NCBI GenBank assembly: GCA_028874215.1
Contig: JAPPLF010000096.1
Location: 11,022-75,021 of the forward strand
Reading direction: 5' to 3'
Origin: Acidobacteriota bacterium
Lineage (GTDB): Bacteria; Acidobacteriota; UBA6911; RPQK01; JAJDTT01
DNA: 64,000 nucleotides
Position 1 is the stretch's first letter. Each line of letters opens with the position of its first letter. This document shows, piece by piece, positions 63,817 to 64,000 of the stretch. The notes under the pieces were generated by a model. That model worked only from the letters and a program-made list of their open reading frames with translations. It did no database searches and was not told where the DNA came from. The translations under genes and the position numbers were made by a program.

Positions 63817-64000
63817 ATGACCGCGAGCCTCGTTTTCTCCCAGTCCGGACTCGACCAACATATCCTGGAGAAGTTCCGGCAGGGCCGTTTTCAGGAGGCC
63901 TCGGTGTTGGCCCGCCAAGCCGTCGAACAGGAAGGCTCGAATGCCGTCTACCAGGAACTCTACGGCATGGTGCTGGCTGCCTTGGGAAAGAACGAAGAGG
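63817..64000 (+). CDS. TPR-like exported protein, cut by window edge
   Basis: The frame from ATG 63817 gives a hydrophobic start (MTASLVFSQS, with LWILSCF just upstream in frame) and then a TPR-like helix pair (LDQHILEKFRQGRFQEASVLARQAVEQEGSNAVYQELYGMVLAALGKNEE). It continues past the window. An upstream start would lengthen the signal peptide. The 128 bp before it show no gene. Confidence 0.5.
   Translation, partial: MTASLVFSQSGLDQHILEKFRQGRFQEASVLARQAVEQEGSNAVYQELYGMVLAALGKNEE

Overview
The window looks like a GC-rich bacterial chromosome segment, most likely Acidobacteriota. The reasons are a very large Oar-type TonB-dependent receptor, several secreted beta-propeller proteins, and DUF1501 / cytochrome-c-DUF1549-DUF1553 (PSD1) gene pairs of the kind common in Acidobacteriota and Planctomycetota. 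The left edge (about 1-110) is poly-G/poly-C and looks like a contig-end artefact. The taxonomic call is inference from gene families, not from a marker gene.

Region A (about 199-21091) reads as the right part of an integrative, probably conjugative, element. It has a type IV coupling ATPase, a VirB11/TrbB ATPase, small coupled ORFs, an ArdC-like antirestriction protein, a winged-helix replication-relaxation-like protein, a decayed IS1182-like transposase, a complete CRISPR-Cas locus, a HigBA toxin-antitoxin pair, a self-cleaving S24 repressor facing a promoter with an inverted repeat, an excisionase-like protein and a tyrosine integrase that ends 37 bp before a tRNA-Arg(TCT). The left end of the element is outside the window.

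The CRISPR-Cas locus (6199-17456) is type I-D by architecture. A divergent WYL regulator is followed by cas6, cas10d (HD nuclease in the Cas10-like subunit), csc2, csc1, a Cas3 helicase without HD, cas4, cas1, cas2 and an array of 15 repeats and 14 spacers. A strong internal ribosome site and an in-frame GTG inside cas10d (10380) predict a separately translated 158-residue Cas11d small subunit. The WYL-cas6 gap carries two palindromes that overlap a candidate promoter. The array ends in a perfect 17-bp hairpin grown out of a truncated last repeat.

Region B (21173-42582) is chromosomal and mostly concerned with the cell envelope and degradation of external substrates. It holds a porin, two paralogous glycosidase-like propellers, a PQQ-type propeller, a YVTN-type propeller, an Asp-box sialidase-like protein, a D-threonine aldolase-like enzyme, a Tat-exported aldo/keto reductase, a DUF1501/PSD1 pair, the Oar-type receptor, a SulP anion transporter and a ferritin-like protein.

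Region C (42832-48659) has an SDR and then a minus-strand vitamin B12 uptake operon behind a clear cobalamin riboswitch: a Dph6-like PP-loop ATPase, two BtuF-type binding proteins, BtuD and BtuC. The ATPase, lipoprotein and permease genes are joined by ATGA overlaps.

Region D (48776-64000) has an Omp85-like barrel paired with an exported protein carrying a protein-kinase-like HxD...N...DFG signature, an orphan DUF1501 protein, an RRM RNA-binding protein, a MetE C-terminal-like methyltransferase with a sugar-phosphate isomerase-like partner, a second DUF1501/PSD1 pair that overlaps by 11 bp, an SDR, a ceramidase-like protein and the start of a TPR protein cut by the window edge.
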